36,500 nt of DNA from an uncultured Bacteroidales bacterium (GTDB taxonomy: Bacteria > Bacteroidota > Bacteroidia > Bacteroidales > P3). The translations under genes were made by a program, and so were the position numbers. Positions 17,013 to 25,111 of the stretch are shown one piece after another. Location: the NCBI GenBank assembly GCA_900315335.1, contig OMYR01000054.1, forward strand, positions 1-36,500. The letters run 5' to 3'. Position 1 is the stretch's first letter, and every line of letters begins with the position of its first letter. The notes below the pieces were generated by a model. It was given only the letters and a program-made list of their open reading frames with translations. It was not told where the DNA came from and searched no databases.

Positions 17013-18653
17013 ATGATGAAAAAGATAACGATATTGTGCATGGCAGTTGCGGCATTGTTTGCATCGTGCGGCACTAAGCAAAAACAAGAAAAAGATATGG
17101 CAACGGAACTGACGGTTGAGCAAAAGGTAAAACAATATGCAGAGGTTGAATTGACAACAGACCTTTCGTTTTTGTCCGATAGCGAGAAAGAAGTGTTGGG
17201 AATTATGATAGATATCGCTAAAATTATGGACGATATTTATTGGATTCAAGCCTATGGCGACAAGAATGAGATGCTTGCTTTGACAGATCCGTGGGAAAAA
17301 GAGTTTGCATTGATAAACTATGGTCCTTGGGACAGAATGGCTGATTGGAAACCATTTGTTAAAGGTGCAAAAGCGAAACTACCCGGCGTTAATTTCTATC
17401 CTGCCGATATGACAAAGGAAGAATTTGAAGCATTAAAAGACGAAAACAAAAATTCTCAATACACGGTTATTCGTAGAGACAAGGACGGTAAATTATTCGT
17501 TAGAGGCTACTACGAAGAATACAAAGAGCATTTGGATAAGGCTATCGCTTTGATGGAAAAGGCAGTCAATATCACAGAAAACAAACAATTGAAAAATTAT
17601 TTGCAAAAGCGTATCGTTGCATTGAAGACTAACGATTATTTTGAAAGCGATATGGCTTGGATGGATATGAAAGATTCTAACTTGGATTTTGTTGTCGGAC
17701 CGATAGAAAACTATGACGACGAATTGTTTGGCTTGAAGACGTCTTTTGAATCTTTCGTCTTGGTTAAAGACCCTGAGTGGAGCAAGAAACTTGCAAAATT
17801 CGTGAAATATTTACCTGAATTGCAAAAGAATTTACCTGTCGATGCGAAATATAAACAAGAAAAGCCGGGAACTGATTCGGATTTGAACGTTTATGATGTC
17901 CTTTATTACGGTGGCGATTGCAACGCAGCAGGCAAAACAATAGCAATCAACTTGCCTAATGATGAAAAAGTTCAGTTAAAGAAAGGTTCTCGTCGTTTGC
18001 AGTTGAAAAATGCAATGCAAGCCAAGTTTGACGCAATCGTTTTGCCTATTGCCAAACAAGTGATGAACCCTGAACAATTGAAATTGATTAATTTCGATGC
18101 GTTCTTCTCTAACGTAACATTCCACGAAGTTGCTCACGGTTTGGGAATCAAAAACGTTTTAGGCTCAACAACACCTATCCGTAAGGCTTTGGGCAACGAG
18201 TATTCGGCATACGAAGAGGCAAAAGCCGATGTATTGGGTCTTTATATGGTAAGCGAATTAATCAAGAAAGGTGAAATAACCGAAATAACCGAAGAGCAAG
18301 CCATAGCCACTTACATCGCAGGTTTGTTCCGTTCGATTCGTTTCGGCGTTACTGAGGCTCACGGTAGAGCAAACATATTATGCTTTAACTGGTTCGAGAA
18401 GAACGGAGCCTTTACAAGAGATGACAAAGGCATATACACCATTGATTTTGCTAAGACCAAACAATGTATAAAGACTTGGAGCAGTTTCATAATTACAATG
18501 GAAGGTAACGGCGATATTGCGGCAGCAAAGAAATATTCTAAGGCTAACGCTGTCATTTCAGACGTGCTACAAAAGGATTTGGACAACATCAATTCAAAGA
18601 ATATTCCTGTTGATGTTCGCTTCAAACAAGGAAGAGAAGTTTTAGGTTTATAA
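17013..18653 (+). CDS. M49-like (dipeptidyl-peptidase III-related) zinc lipoprotein peptidase
   Basis: The N-terminus MKKITILCMAVAALFASCGT is a lipoprotein signal with Cys at the lipobox, so the mature protein is lipid-anchored in the envelope. The start is one of two adjacent ATGs (17013 or 17016). The zinc site is FHEVAHGLG near residue 372 followed by YEEAKADVLGLY about 50 residues later, which parallels the two motifs of family M49 (HExxGH and EECRAD). Here the first motif is a pentapeptide HExxH instead of the usual hexapeptide. The 546 aa are shorter than classical DPP III (about 700). It would trim peptides from N-termini, and specificity cannot be judged. It shares its divergent upstream region with the OmpH-like gene and lies nine bases before gpsA. 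Confidence 0.8.
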   Translation: MMKKITILCMAVAALFASCGTKQKQEKDMATELTVEQKVKQYAEVELTTDLSFLSDSEKEVLGIMIDIAKIMDDIYWIQAYGDKNEMLALTDPWEKEFALINYGPWDRMADWKPFVKGAKAKLPGVNFYPADMTKEEFEALKDENKNSQYTVIRRDKDGKLFVRGYYEEYKEHLDKAIALMEKAVNITENKQLKNYLQKRIVALKTNDYFESDMAWMDMKDSNLDFVVGPIENYDDELFGLKTSFESFVLVKDPEWSKKLAKFVKYLPELQKNLPVDAKYKQEKPGTDSDLNVYDVLYYGGDCNAAGKTIAINLPNDEKVQLKKGSRRLQLKNAMQAKFDAIVLPIAKQVMNPEQLKLINFDAFFSNVTFHEVAHGLGIKNVLGSTTPIRKALGNEYSAYEEAKADVLGLYMVSELIKKGEITEITEEQAIATYIAGLFRSIRFGVTEAHGRANILCFNWFEKNGAFTRDDKGIYTIDFAKTKQCIKTWSSFIITMEGNGDIAAAKKYSKANAVISDVLQKDLDNINSKNIPVDVRFKQGREVLGL

Positions 18654-18662
18654 ACTACAACG

Positions 18663-19649
18663 ATGAATATAGCAGTTTTAGGCGGTGGCTCTTGGGCTAC
18701 CGCTATTGTTAAAATACTTACGACAACTCACGACCAAGTTTTTTGGTGGGTTCGTGAGAGTGAAATAAAACACGGCGTCCAAACAGAGGGCTACAATCCG
18801 TTATATCTAAGTTTTTGTGAGTTGGAGAACAAAAAAATCTACGTCTCCAACGATATTCACGAGATAATTTCCAAAGCCGATATATTGTTCTTTGTCATTC
18901 CTGCGGCTTTCTTGGAGATTTCTTTAAGTGATGTTGATAAAACGGAGTTTAACAATAAAAAAATAGTCTCTGCAATCAAGGGAATAATTCCTGCATCCAA
19001 TGAAATAGTTTCGGACTTCTTTCATCGAAAGTTCGATATATCTTTTACCAGTCAAGCCGTAATAAGCGGACCTTCACACGCCGAAGAGATTGCAGCGGAA
19101 CGTTTAACGTACTTAACTTGTGCAAGCGAGAACGAGCAGTTTGCAAAAGAAGTTTCTTCGATTATCGGTTGCAAATTCGTCAAGACTGTTTTGAGCGACG
19201 ACATCGCAGGAATAGAATATGGGGCGGTAATGAAAAACATCTACGCTTTGGCTGCCGGCATTGCCAAGGGAATGAATTATGGCGACAACTTCATCGCCGT
19301 TTTGATAAGCAACGCAATCCAAGAAATGGAGCGATTTCTTGACACCATAGCCCCAAAACAAAGAAATGTCAAACGATTGGCGTACCTTGGCGACTTATTG
19401 GTTACGGCTTATTCACAGCATTCTCGTAACCGCACTTTCGGTCAGATGATTGGGCAAGGCTATTCCGTCAAGTCGGCACAGTTGGAGATGCAGATGATAG
19501 CCGAAGGTTATTATTCGGCACAGAGTATACACAAATCGAACCTTACGCACAATGTTCATTTACCGATAGCCGATGCTGTTTATGGCATTCTTTACGAGGG
19601 CAAGAGTCCTAAACTTGAATTTTTATCGCTTTTGGATAAATTCAATTAA
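18663..19649 (+). CDS. gpsA: Glycerol-3-phosphate dehydrogenase [NAD(P)+]
   Basis: This cytosolic enzyme reduces dihydroxyacetone phosphate to sn-glycerol-3-phosphate for phospholipid synthesis. The 328 aa show the nucleotide-binding start IAVLGGGSWATAIVKIL, the catalytic lysine region SAIKGIIP, ISGPSHAEEIAAERLTYL, and the C-terminal GAVMKNIYALAAGIAKGMNYGDN with LGDLLVTAYSQHSRNR. Length and motif order are normal. It follows the M49-like gene by nine bases, probably in one transcript, and ends at a strong bidirectional terminator. It marks ordinary chromosome between two glycan blocks. Confidence 0.93.
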   Translation: MNIAVLGGGSWATAIVKILTTTHDQVFWWVRESEIKHGVQTEGYNPLYLSFCELENKKIYVSNDIHEIISKADILFFVIPAAFLEISLSDVDKTEFNNKKIVSAIKGIIPASNEIVSDFFHRKFDISFTSQAVISGPSHAEEIAAERLTYLTCASENEQFAKEVSSIIGCKFVKTVLSDDIAGIEYGAVMKNIYALAAGIAKGMNYGDNFIAVLISNAIQEMERFLDTIAPKQRNVKRLAYLGDLLVTAYSQHSRNRTFGQMIGQGYSVKSAQLEMQMIAEGYYSAQSIHKSNLTHNVHLPIADAVYGILYEGKSPKLEFLSLLDKFN

Positions 19650-19670
19650 GATTTTAAGTATTTGAAGCGG

Positions 19671-19717
19671 ACAACAAAAAAGACCTAACCCGTTTTGGGT
19701 TAGGTCTTTTTTGTTGT
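19671..19717. terminator. Strong bidirectional intrinsic terminator
   Basis: A perfect 21-bp inverted repeat (19671-19691 with 19697-19717) surrounds a five-base GTTTT loop. The stem holds a GC-rich AGACCTAACCC core and A/T runs on both outer sides, so it can stop transcription of gpsA on the plus strand and of the long polysaccharide operon on the minus strand. Confidence 0.93.
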
Positions 19718-19741
19718 CTGTCGCCTTAGATTTCTTTACTT

Positions 19742-21646
19742 TTACTTGTCCAAGACCTCATATACCGAGTGCTTGCTCTTGAACTCGGGGACTATTTGTT
19801 TCATTTTGCGGACAATCTGCATATCTTCCTCGCCGATTGAGGCTCGCACCAAGGCGTCGATGTCGCGGCTGACGCTTTCATAGTCGTACTCGCGCACCTG
19901 GGCAATCTTGATCTTCGGGTGGAAGGTCGGCTTGGTCGTCTCCTTTTCGTTCAAAACCTCCTCGTAGAGTTTCTCGCCGTCCCGAAGCCCTGTGAACTCT
20001 ATCTTTATGTCCTTCACGCCGCTCAGGCGTATCATCCTCTCTGCCAAGTCCACGATCTTCACGGGTTCGCCCATATCGAACACGAAGATTTCCCCACCCT
20101 TGCCACGCGTTCCCGCCTCCAAGACGAGCTTGCACGCCTCGGGAATGAGCATAAAGTAGCGCACAATGTCCTTGTGGGTAACCGTGAGGGGACCGCCGCG
20201 CCTTATCTGTTCCTTGAACAGCGGGATGACCGAGCCGTTGGAGCCGAGGACGTTGCCAAAGCGTGTAGTAACGAACTGGGTTACGCCCTTCACCCTGCCG
20301 TCCTTGATTGCCTTGTCAAGGCTCTGGACATAAATCTCGCAGATGCGCTTCGAGCAGCCCATTACGTTGGTCGGGTTCACCGCCTTGTCGGTCGAGACCA
20401 TTACGAACTTGCCCACCGAGTACCTGACAGCAAGATCCGCAATCACCTGCGTGCCATAGATATTGTTGCGCACGCTCTCGCCGGGGTTGTCCTCCATCAT
20501 CGGCACGTGCTTGTAAGCCGCAGCGTGAAAGACATAGTCGGGAGTGTGGATGCGGAAAATCTCCTCCATTCGCTCTTTCACGCAGATGTTACTCACAATG
20601 GTCTTCGCCTCAACCTCCGCCCATTGCCGCTGCATCAGAAGGCGCAAATCGTGGAGGGGCGTTTCTGCCTGGTCGATGAGGATGAGCTTCTTGGGAGCGA
20701 ACTGTGCCACCTGCCGCACAATCTCGCTGCCTATGCTTCCCGCAGCCCCCGTAATCAGAATGATTTTGCCCGAAAGTTGCTCGCGCACCGCCTCCAAGTC
20801 CACCTCGATTTTCTCTCGCGGCAAAAGGTCTTCAATCTCTATCTCACGAAGTTGGGTATGATTCAAGTCGCTCTTGCCGTCCCATTCCTGTTCCTGCGGA
20901 ATGAGAAGTATCTTTATTCCCGCCTTTATCAGGTTCTCGACCATTTGCGCGTTGTTGCGTATCGCCTCATTTTTCAGCGGAGAAACCAATAGCGTTTTCG
21001 CACCTTTTTCAATCATCGTTTGTGCAAGCGTCCCGTCATTGCGATAAACCTTCACGCCCATAAGAAGCCGCCCGTGCATATCCGCCGCATCCGAGATGAA
21101 GCCGCAAAGCACGTAGGGCGAGTTTTCGCGGTTGCGTATGCTCTTTGCCAATCCCACGCCGCCCTGCTTGACTCCGTAGATGAAGACTTTTTCACCGCCT
21201 ATTCGCTGGAATACAGAATCGTAAAGGTACTTGACCGCCACTCTCACCGCCCACAGCAAAGCCGTAGCAAGCAGTGCCGCAAGACCTATGTCCCTCATAC
21301 GTATTTGTTTGAGCCATGAATCAGAACCAAAACCATACTTGAAAAATGCCGTAAGCGCCAAGCCCGTCAGCATTGCGAATCCGACGCGCTGCAAATCGAC
21401 GAATGAGGAGTAACGGATGATGCCCGAATAGGTGTGGAAGAGGCGGAAGCCGATGATATAGAACAACAGATACACGCAGAACGTCCCCACAAGCGGAGCA
21501 AACTCCCGAGCCGTTGTCGCAAAGCCGTTATTTAGCGCATACACAAGCACATCCGCTCCCAGGACAATCAGACAATCCAAAAAGAACAAGCCCCAGAACG
21601 GCAATGCCCTCTTGGAAAAATACCAATCAACTATTCGTTTTATCAT
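19742..21646 (-). CDS. Membrane-bound UDP-GlcNAc 4,6-dehydratase (PglF/CapD/WbpM type)
   Basis: A 634-aa full-length member of the PglF/CapD/FlaA1 family. The first ~140 residues carry four hydrophobic helices, followed by a CoA-binding-like Rossmann domain (KVFIYGVKQGGVGLAKSI) and the catalytic SDR domain starting at IILITGAAGSIGSEI near residue 295. The catalytic segment STDKAVNPTNVMGCSKR has Met in place of the usual Tyr, as in PglF and WbpM. It should convert UDP-GlcNAc to the UDP-4-keto-6-deoxy sugar used by the adjacent aminotransferase. It is the last gene of the minus-strand operon, 24 bp before the shared terminator, and is visibly GC-rich compared with genes at 23.4-26.4 kb. Confidence 0.9.
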   Translation of the reverse strand: MIKRIVDWYFSKRALPFWGLFFLDCLIVLGADVLVYALNNGFATTAREFAPLVGTFCVYLLFYIIGFRLFHTYSGIIRYSSFVDLQRVGFAMLTGLALTAFFKYGFGSDSWLKQIRMRDIGLAALLATALLWAVRVAVKYLYDSVFQRIGGEKVFIYGVKQGGVGLAKSIRNRENSPYVLCGFISDAADMHGRLLMGVKVYRNDGTLAQTMIEKGAKTLLVSPLKNEAIRNNAQMVENLIKAGIKILLIPQEQEWDGKSDLNHTQLREIEIEDLLPREKIEVDLEAVREQLSGKIILITGAAGSIGSEIVRQVAQFAPKKLILIDQAETPLHDLRLLMQRQWAEVEAKTIVSNICVKERMEEIFRIHTPDYVFHAAAYKHVPMMEDNPGESVRNNIYGTQVIADLAVRYSVGKFVMVSTDKAVNPTNVMGCSKRICEIYVQSLDKAIKDGRVKGVTQFVTTRFGNVLGSNGSVIPLFKEQIRRGGPLTVTHKDIVRYFMLIPEACKLVLEAGTRGKGGEIFVFDMGEPVKIVDLAERMIRLSGVKDIKIEFTGLRDGEKLYEEVLNEKETTKPTFHPKIKIAQVREYDYESVSRDIDALVRASIGEEDMQIVRKMKQIVPEFKSKHSVYEVLDK

Positions 21647-21718
21647 ATCTGCATTCTTTTTCTTTCAACCCCTTGTTGTCTTTTTTCTGTCGCTCGAAAA
21701 TCCCGCTTTTTCGGCTGC

Positions 21719-21915
21719 CAATTTCAGCAACTCGCACGGCAATTTCAGAAAGTCGGCTTGTAATTTTGAAAACATCAATGCGGACTACTCAAAAAGACTG
21801 TCTTTTTACCCCCAAAAGTCTCTCTTTTTGACCTGAAAAGACTAGTCTTTTTGCAACCTCCCTGACCGACTTTTCGGATTTTGCTCCTATGTTTTGCGAT
21901 TCTGCTGCCGATTTG
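21719..21915. repeat. 21-22-bp-periodic array with GACTAGTC palindromes
   Basis: The 305-bp gap 21647-21951 contains no gene but is periodic. CAATTTCAG starts at 21719 and 21740 and TAATTTTGA at 21761, exactly 21 bp apart. AAAAG starts at 21792, 21814 and 21836, exactly 22 bp apart, forming AAAAAGACTGTCTTTTT (21791-21807) and the perfect palindrome AAAAGACTAGTCTTTT (21836-21851). T-runs continue at about 21871, 21892 and 21912. The step equals that of the 9.9-10.1-kb array although the words differ. Function is unknown. The gap lies inside an operon, between the aminotransferase and dehydratase genes. Confidence 0.65.
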
Positions 21916-21951
21916 AGGTGTTATACCTTTATATATATATAATGTAGCGAC

Positions 21952-23223
21952 CTATCCGAGGATATTTTCTTTGATAACGTTTGCGATAAACTCCGCATCC
22001 GCTTCGCTGACGTATGGACCTGCCGGAAGACACAAGCCCCTCTTGAACAGGCTTTCCGATGTGCCGTCGGTATAGCGTGGAGCGTTTTTATAGACAGGTT
22101 GCAGGTGCATCGGCTTCCACAATGGTCGCGACTCGACGCCCGCTTTATCCAACGCCAAACGCATCGCCTCGACATTGGCGTTCGGCTCCGATTCGGTGTG
22201 CAGGCTCTTTGCCGCGTGAGTTACCCCCGCAGCTCCGCCGACAGCCCCTTGCGTTGCCGATTGGTAAGCGTTCCCCTGCCCCTTGACACGTAGGTCTTCG
22301 TCCAAAAGCACGGTGCAAAGCCAAAAATTGCTGTCAAAATCAGCCGAAGGGTTCTCGTGAAGCGTTACACCTTTGGTGTTTTCAAACATTCGACGATAAA
22401 CCGATCGGATTTCCTTGTGATGGGCGATGTGGTCGTCAAGTACAAGCATCTGTCCGCGACCGATACCGGCGCAGATATTGGACATCCGGTAGTTGTAGCC
22501 GATTTCTTCGTGCTGATAATACGGATAAGACTCGCGGGCTTGTGTGGCATAGAACATAATCTTGTCTTTGCTCTCATTGTCGGGGCAAATCAGCGCGCCG
22601 CCGCCCGATGTGGTTATCATCTTGTTGCCGTTGAACGACAATACGCCATACTTTCCGAACGTGCCGCAGACCTTTCCCTTGTAGCGACTGCCCAAGCCCT
22701 CCGCCGCGTCCTCGATAACAGGAATGTCATACTTTTCGGCAATCGACAGAATCTCTTCGATCTTCGCCGGCATACCGTAAAGATAAACGGGAATGATTGC
22801 CTTGGGCTTTTTGCCTGTTTTTGCGATGCGGTCCGTGATTGCTTCCTCCAACAGCGCGGGTGACATATTCCACGTGTCCGCCTCCGAATCCACAAAGACA
22901 GGTATCGCTCCGAGATAGGTTATCGGATTTGCGGAAGCACAGAAAGTGAAACTCTGCACAATCACCTCGTCCCCGGCTCCGACACCGCACGCAAGCAATG
23001 CCAAATGCACAGCCGCCGTCCCTGCCGAAAGTGCGACAACCTTCTTGCCGCCAATCCCGGAATCCGCTCCCTCTTCCGTGTTCACGAAAGCCTCCAAGTC
23101 CGCCTCAAATCCATTGACGTTCGGTCCCAAAGGCACAACCCAGTTGCTATCGAACGCCTCCTTGACAAAATCAAGCTCCCGCCCGCCCATATGAGCAAGG
23201 CACAAGTATATCCGTTTGTTCAT
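21952..23223 (-). CDS. DegT/DnrJ/EryC1/StrS aminotransferase (PglE-like)
   Basis: A PLP-dependent aminotransferase of 423 aa expected to turn UDP-4-keto-6-deoxy-GlcNAc into the 4-amino sugar for the bacillosamine-type pathway. Visible sites: GPNVNGFEADLEAF, LSAGTAAVHLALLACGVGAGDEVI, EDAAEGLGS (Asp172), and the PLP lysine in SFNGNKMITTSGGG (Lys201). RPLWKPMHLQPVY near the C-terminus is typical of PglE-like enzymes. Two Gly/Ala-rich insertions, one near residues 50-60 and a longer one near 317-347, are not usual for the family and make the protein about 30-40 aa longer. It lies 305 bp upstream of the dehydratase gene and is GC-rich. Confidence 0.88.
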   Translation of the reverse strand: MNKRIYLCLAHMGGRELDFVKEAFDSNWVVPLGPNVNGFEADLEAFVNTEEGADSGIGGKKVVALSAGTAAVHLALLACGVGAGDEVIVQSFTFCASANPITYLGAIPVFVDSEADTWNMSPALLEEAITDRIAKTGKKPKAIIPVYLYGMPAKIEEILSIAEKYDIPVIEDAAEGLGSRYKGKVCGTFGKYGVLSFNGNKMITTSGGGALICPDNESKDKIMFYATQARESYPYYQHEEIGYNYRMSNICAGIGRGQMLVLDDHIAHHKEIRSVYRRMFENTKGVTLHENPSADFDSNFWLCTVLLDEDLRVKGQGNAYQSATQGAVGGAAGVTHAAKSLHTESEPNANVEAMRLALDKAGVESRPLWKPMHLQPVYKNAPRYTDGTSESLFKRGLCLPAGPYVSEADAEFIANVIKENILG

Positions 23224-23254
23224 AAGATGTTAGTTTGTTTTACCTGTTAAATAA

Positions 23255-23397
23255 TCAATCGATAGATGGCGTTTCCCTAATAAAGAACCTGCCAAATTGA
23301 ATCGCCGTTTCACGAAATTCTTTTCCCAATCCGTTCGCGCGAAACGTCCATCCGCCCGGCTGAAACGCCGTTTCATTACAGCCTGATCCGCTGCCTG
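23255..23397. repeat. Intergenic cluster of GAAACG/CGTTTC half-sites
   Basis: In the 174-bp gap between the HAD and aminotransferase genes, GTTTC or GAAAC cores occur at 23271, 23307, 23341, 23362 and 23370. The pair TGAAACGCCGTTTCA (23361-23375) is a 7-1-7 palindrome. The same core (TGAAACGGCGTTTT) recurs at 30117-30130 in the gap between fnlA and fnlB. No gene or terminator is visible here. Confidence 0.4.
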
Positions 23398-24105
23398 TTA
23401 CAAAACTTTCGTATCTGCTTCGGGAAAAATCAAAGATGAAATTTCCCGAAGTTCTTTTATCCACACTTTCGGCAAAAAGTCTATGGGTAAATCGGTGCGT
23501 TGTTTATGTATATTCCCACCCTTGTCTAACAAGCCGACAGTGAGCCAGCCGAGTTTGTTCGGGGCGATGAAATCCTTTTCCGTATTGTCCCCAACGTAAA
23601 TAAATCTTTCCGTATCGGGATAGCGTTCCATAAAATTGGAATAATTCTTTTCGGCAGGCTTTTGTGAGCCAAATTCTTCCGAAATGATAATATTTTCTTT
23701 CGCAAAGAAATGTTCAATATCCAAAGCCGCTATCTTATTTCGTTGTTGTACGCTTCTGCCGTCGGAAATAATTCCGAGAATATTGTCTTCTTGACTTAAA
23801 GAAGATAGTAAGAAAGTAAGTTTTTCGTTATGTTGTCGCTTTGGCTTATGATTTCTGTAAATGTCAAGGTATGTTTTCAATGGTATATCCAATCCGAAAG
23901 CCTTGTTCAACTGCTCAAATGCGTTTTTCCCATTGTAAAAAGCATTCAACATCGTTTCATATCCTTCATTTGCCGTGATATTAAAGGAAGAATTGATTTC
24001 GCCACGACGTTTAAGAGCGAACAATACGATTTCCCAATAAGCCGATTTCAAATACTCTAGCTCGGGAAACAACGTGTCGTCCAAGTCGAAACAAATAATA
24101 TTCAT
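23398..24105 (-). CDS. HAD-superfamily hydrolase
   Basis: A 235-aa soluble haloacid-dehalogenase-like phosphatase. Motif I is FDLDDTLF at residues 5-12, motif II the ISDG segment near 115, and motif IV the GDN-EKD in IYVGDNTEKDFIAP near 175. HAD proteins paired with an ATP-grasp enzyme recur in Bacteroidota glycan loci; a phosphosugar or phospho-intermediate phosphatase is plausible but its substrate is unknown. It begins eight bases after the ATP-grasp gene, so the two are probably co-translated. The codons are AT-rich, unlike the aminotransferase gene 174 bp downstream. Confidence 0.85.
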   Translation of the reverse strand: MNIICFDLDDTLFPELEYLKSAYWEIVLFALKRRGEINSSFNITANEGYETMLNAFYNGKNAFEQLNKAFGLDIPLKTYLDIYRNHKPKRQHNEKLTFLLSSLSQEDNILGIISDGRSVQQRNKIAALDIEHFFAKENIIISEEFGSQKPAEKNYSNFMERYPDTERFIYVGDNTEKDFIAPNKLGWLTVGLLDKGGNIHKQRTDLPIDFLPKVWIKELREISSLIFPEADTKVL

Positions 24106-24113
24106 CTTTTTGG

Positions 24114-25070
24114 CTAAACGTATATAGCATCATCGAAACGTAACATAAGCAAATTCTCTTTCCAATTGTCGAAATAGGAAATTTGCTCATCAAAAAGATA
24201 TTCCCTTATCATCAATTCGGGGAAATTGCCGCCACAAGCATAACTCAACGGATAACCTCCGCCAAATCGAGGGTTTATTTCTATACCGACAATGTCTTTT
24301 GTCTCTTCTCGGAAAAACAATTGTACGCAAATACAACCTACGCAGCCCTCAATATAGCCCAAATGCTCTTTGAGAAACGGCAATAATTCATTTTTGCTTG
24401 TCAGTCCTTTATTTATCTCTCCTGCTCGGATTTCTATTCGCTCGCGAGGAACGATACATTTTACTTTGTTGTCCTTGCCAAAATACATATCGACTGTATA
24501 TTCTTTGTAAATGCTTTTGTCAATGTATTCCATAAACAACAACTTCGGGTCTTCCAAGATTTCACAAGTTAATTCCTCTTTGCATTTTATATAATGCAGG
24601 TTTGTACTCAATGAGCCGTCATAAGGTTTGGCAAACATTGGAAATATAGGGTTATATTTGTCTATATGTTTCGGGACTCGTACTCCGCAGGCTTCAAAAA
24701 ACGAACTTGTATTGCGTTTATCCCTGCACAAGGATACAAAATATCGGTCGCTTACCATTATCGAAATGCCCTCTTTTGAGAATTTTTTTTTGAGGTCAGA
24801 AAGTAGAAGTAATTCCGTGTCTATCGTTGGGACAACGATACCTATATTTTCTCGCTTGCAAATTTCCAAAAGTAAATTGGGGTAATCACTGTCGGTAACC
24901 CTTGGTACTTGAAAACATTTGTCGCTTACGTATCCTGCGGGTGCCATTGTAGGATTCATATCCGTTGTGAATACTTGTCCATTAGGGACAAACTTGCTTA
25001 AAGTATTCTTGAAATACCTGGTCAGAGCAACCCGCTTGCCTGCGCTCGTGATAAGTATGTTATGCCGCAT
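24114..25070 (-). CDS. ATP-grasp family protein of glycan loci
   Basis: A 318-aa ATP-grasp ligase (carbamoyl-phosphate-synthase-like). The start chosen is the ATG at 25070 (MRHNILITSAGKRVALTRYF), the family-typical beginning; the frame runs upstream to a TTG at 25103 with no family similarity. Landmarks are TDMNPTMAPAGYVSD, VPTIDTELLLLS, the ATP-loop region FAKPYDGSLSTN, FMEYIDKSIYKEYTVDMYF, and the metal-binding strand GIEINPRFGGGYPLS. Such enzymes join a carboxylate to an amine or other nucleophile. Here the 4-amino sugar of the PglE pathway is one possible acceptor (inference). An A9 run (24783-24791 as T9 on the plus strand) encodes KKK and could be slippery. Confidence 0.82.
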   Translation of the reverse strand: MRHNILITSAGKRVALTRYFKNTLSKFVPNGQVFTTDMNPTMAPAGYVSDKCFQVPRVTDSDYPNLLLEICKRENIGIVVPTIDTELLLLSDLKKKFSKEGISIMVSDRYFVSLCRDKRNTSSFFEACGVRVPKHIDKYNPIFPMFAKPYDGSLSTNLHYIKCKEELTCEILEDPKLLFMEYIDKSIYKEYTVDMYFGKDNKVKCIVPRERIEIRAGEINKGLTSKNELLPFLKEHLGYIEGCVGCICVQLFFREETKDIVGIEINPRFGGGYPLSYACGGNFPELMIREYLFDEQISYFDNWKENLLMLRFDDAIYV

Positions 25071-25111
25071 AACGATTTCGATTTTTGTTGTGCGACATAA
25101 CAAGAGGGCAA

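Noticed and set aside
19919-20992. Long plus-strand open frame of 357 codons opposite the dehydratase gene
   Set aside because: It is antisense to a well-supported membrane dehydratase, is rich in His/Leu/Arg as expected from reversed GC-rich codons, and resembles no family. The same applies to frames at 22357-22863, 28248-28805 and 30447-31226.
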